From assembly GCA_028820215.1 (NCBI GenBank), contig JAPPKD010000231.1, positions 12,442 through 26,302 of the forward strand: a stretch of 13,861 bases of DNA. Reading direction: 5' to 3'. Below the pieces are notes generated by a model that was given only the letters and a program-made list of their open reading frames with translations, searched no databases and was not told the origin of the DNA. Both the position numbers and the translations under genes were made by a program. The stretch comes from Spirochaetaceae bacterium (GTDB taxonomy: Bacteria > Spirochaetota > Spirochaetia > SZUA-6 > Bin103). Within the stretch, counting starts at the first letter, position 1; each line of letters starts with the position of its first letter. Below, in pieces: positions 13,808 through 13,861 of the stretch.

Positions 13808-13861
13808 GTAACTATTCAGCCGGGGCGGACGGTTTGAGGCAGGTTGGGATCATGGGGCGAC
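13808..13861. mobile_element. Possible end of an IS66-like insertion sequence (partial, runs off the window)
   Basis: From 13808 the sequence starts GTAACTATTCAGCC. IS66-family elements have terminal inverted repeats beginning GTAA and make 8-bp target duplications. The 8 bases before it (13800-13807, CAATTGGG) would be one copy of the duplication. The protein-like frame on the minus strand breaks exactly here. No transposase is visible in the 54 bases available, so this is a position-based inference. Confidence 0.35.

Noticed and set aside
1..13861. tRNA, rRNA, CRISPR array, riboswitch or origin
   Set aside because: Reading both strands by eye I saw no cloverleaf, spaced repeat array or conserved RNA core; small structured RNAs could still be missed.

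Overview
The window is high-GC DNA from a Gram-negative-type bacterium: the only obvious exported protein has a Sec/SPase I signal peptide ending A-Q-A and no lipobox cysteine, as for a periplasmic binding protein. Gene content (peptide-family and LplB/YtcP-family ABC components, sialidase, Gfo/Idh/MocA oxidoreductase, paired PhyH dioxygenases, a toxin-antitoxin gene, a probable IS edge) fits a glycan- and small-molecule-scavenging, possibly host-associated bacterium. A lineage such as Spirochaetota or Chloroflexota is only a guess. No rRNA, tRNA, CRISPR or plasmid/phage hallmark gene was seen.

Layout. (1) 136-3229, minus: a sialidase followed by a family-5 ABC substrate-binding protein, probably one transcript for sialylated glycan use. 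(2) 3250-3292: a 43-nt fossil of the 3' end of a second copy of that binding-protein gene, lying in the gap between the sialidase and the next, divergent genes. (3) 3301-4940, plus: an AAC(3)-type N-acetyltransferase and an M19-type dipeptidase-like protein overlapping by 19 nt. (4) 4956-6866, minus: two carbohydrate-type ABC permeases (LplB-like then YtcP-like) with no cognate binding protein or ATPase in the window. (5) 6962-7933, minus: a single gene encoding a Phd/YefM antitoxin fused in frame to a PIN (VapC-like) toxin, with an operator-like direct repeat upstream, then a DUF4019 gene. (6) 7984-8979, minus: a D-2-hydroxyacid dehydrogenase. (7) 9068-13642, plus: a tight five-gene operon (YbhE-type lactonase, NHL-repeat protein, Gfo/Idh/MocA oxidoreductase, two PhyH-family dioxygenases), divergent from the dehydrogenase. 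(8) 13692-13861: the C-terminal scrap of a minus-strand gene, apparently cut by an insertion sequence whose end begins at 13808 (GTAA, IS66-like).

How the genes may work together. The divergent dehydrogenase and the five-gene operon together carry sugar/polyol dehydrogenation, lactone hydrolysis, two Fe(II)/2-oxoglutarate hydroxylation steps and 2-hydroxy/2-keto acid interconversion, so they look like one catabolic or tailoring pathway for an unknown oxidised sugar or polyol. This is the best candidate for an undescribed system here. The second is the fused antitoxin-toxin. The sialidase plus family-5 binding protein recalls the sialic-acid ABC importer SatABCD of Haemophilus ducreyi, whose binding protein is also peptide-type. 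All functional statements come from motif reading by eye; no database search was possible.
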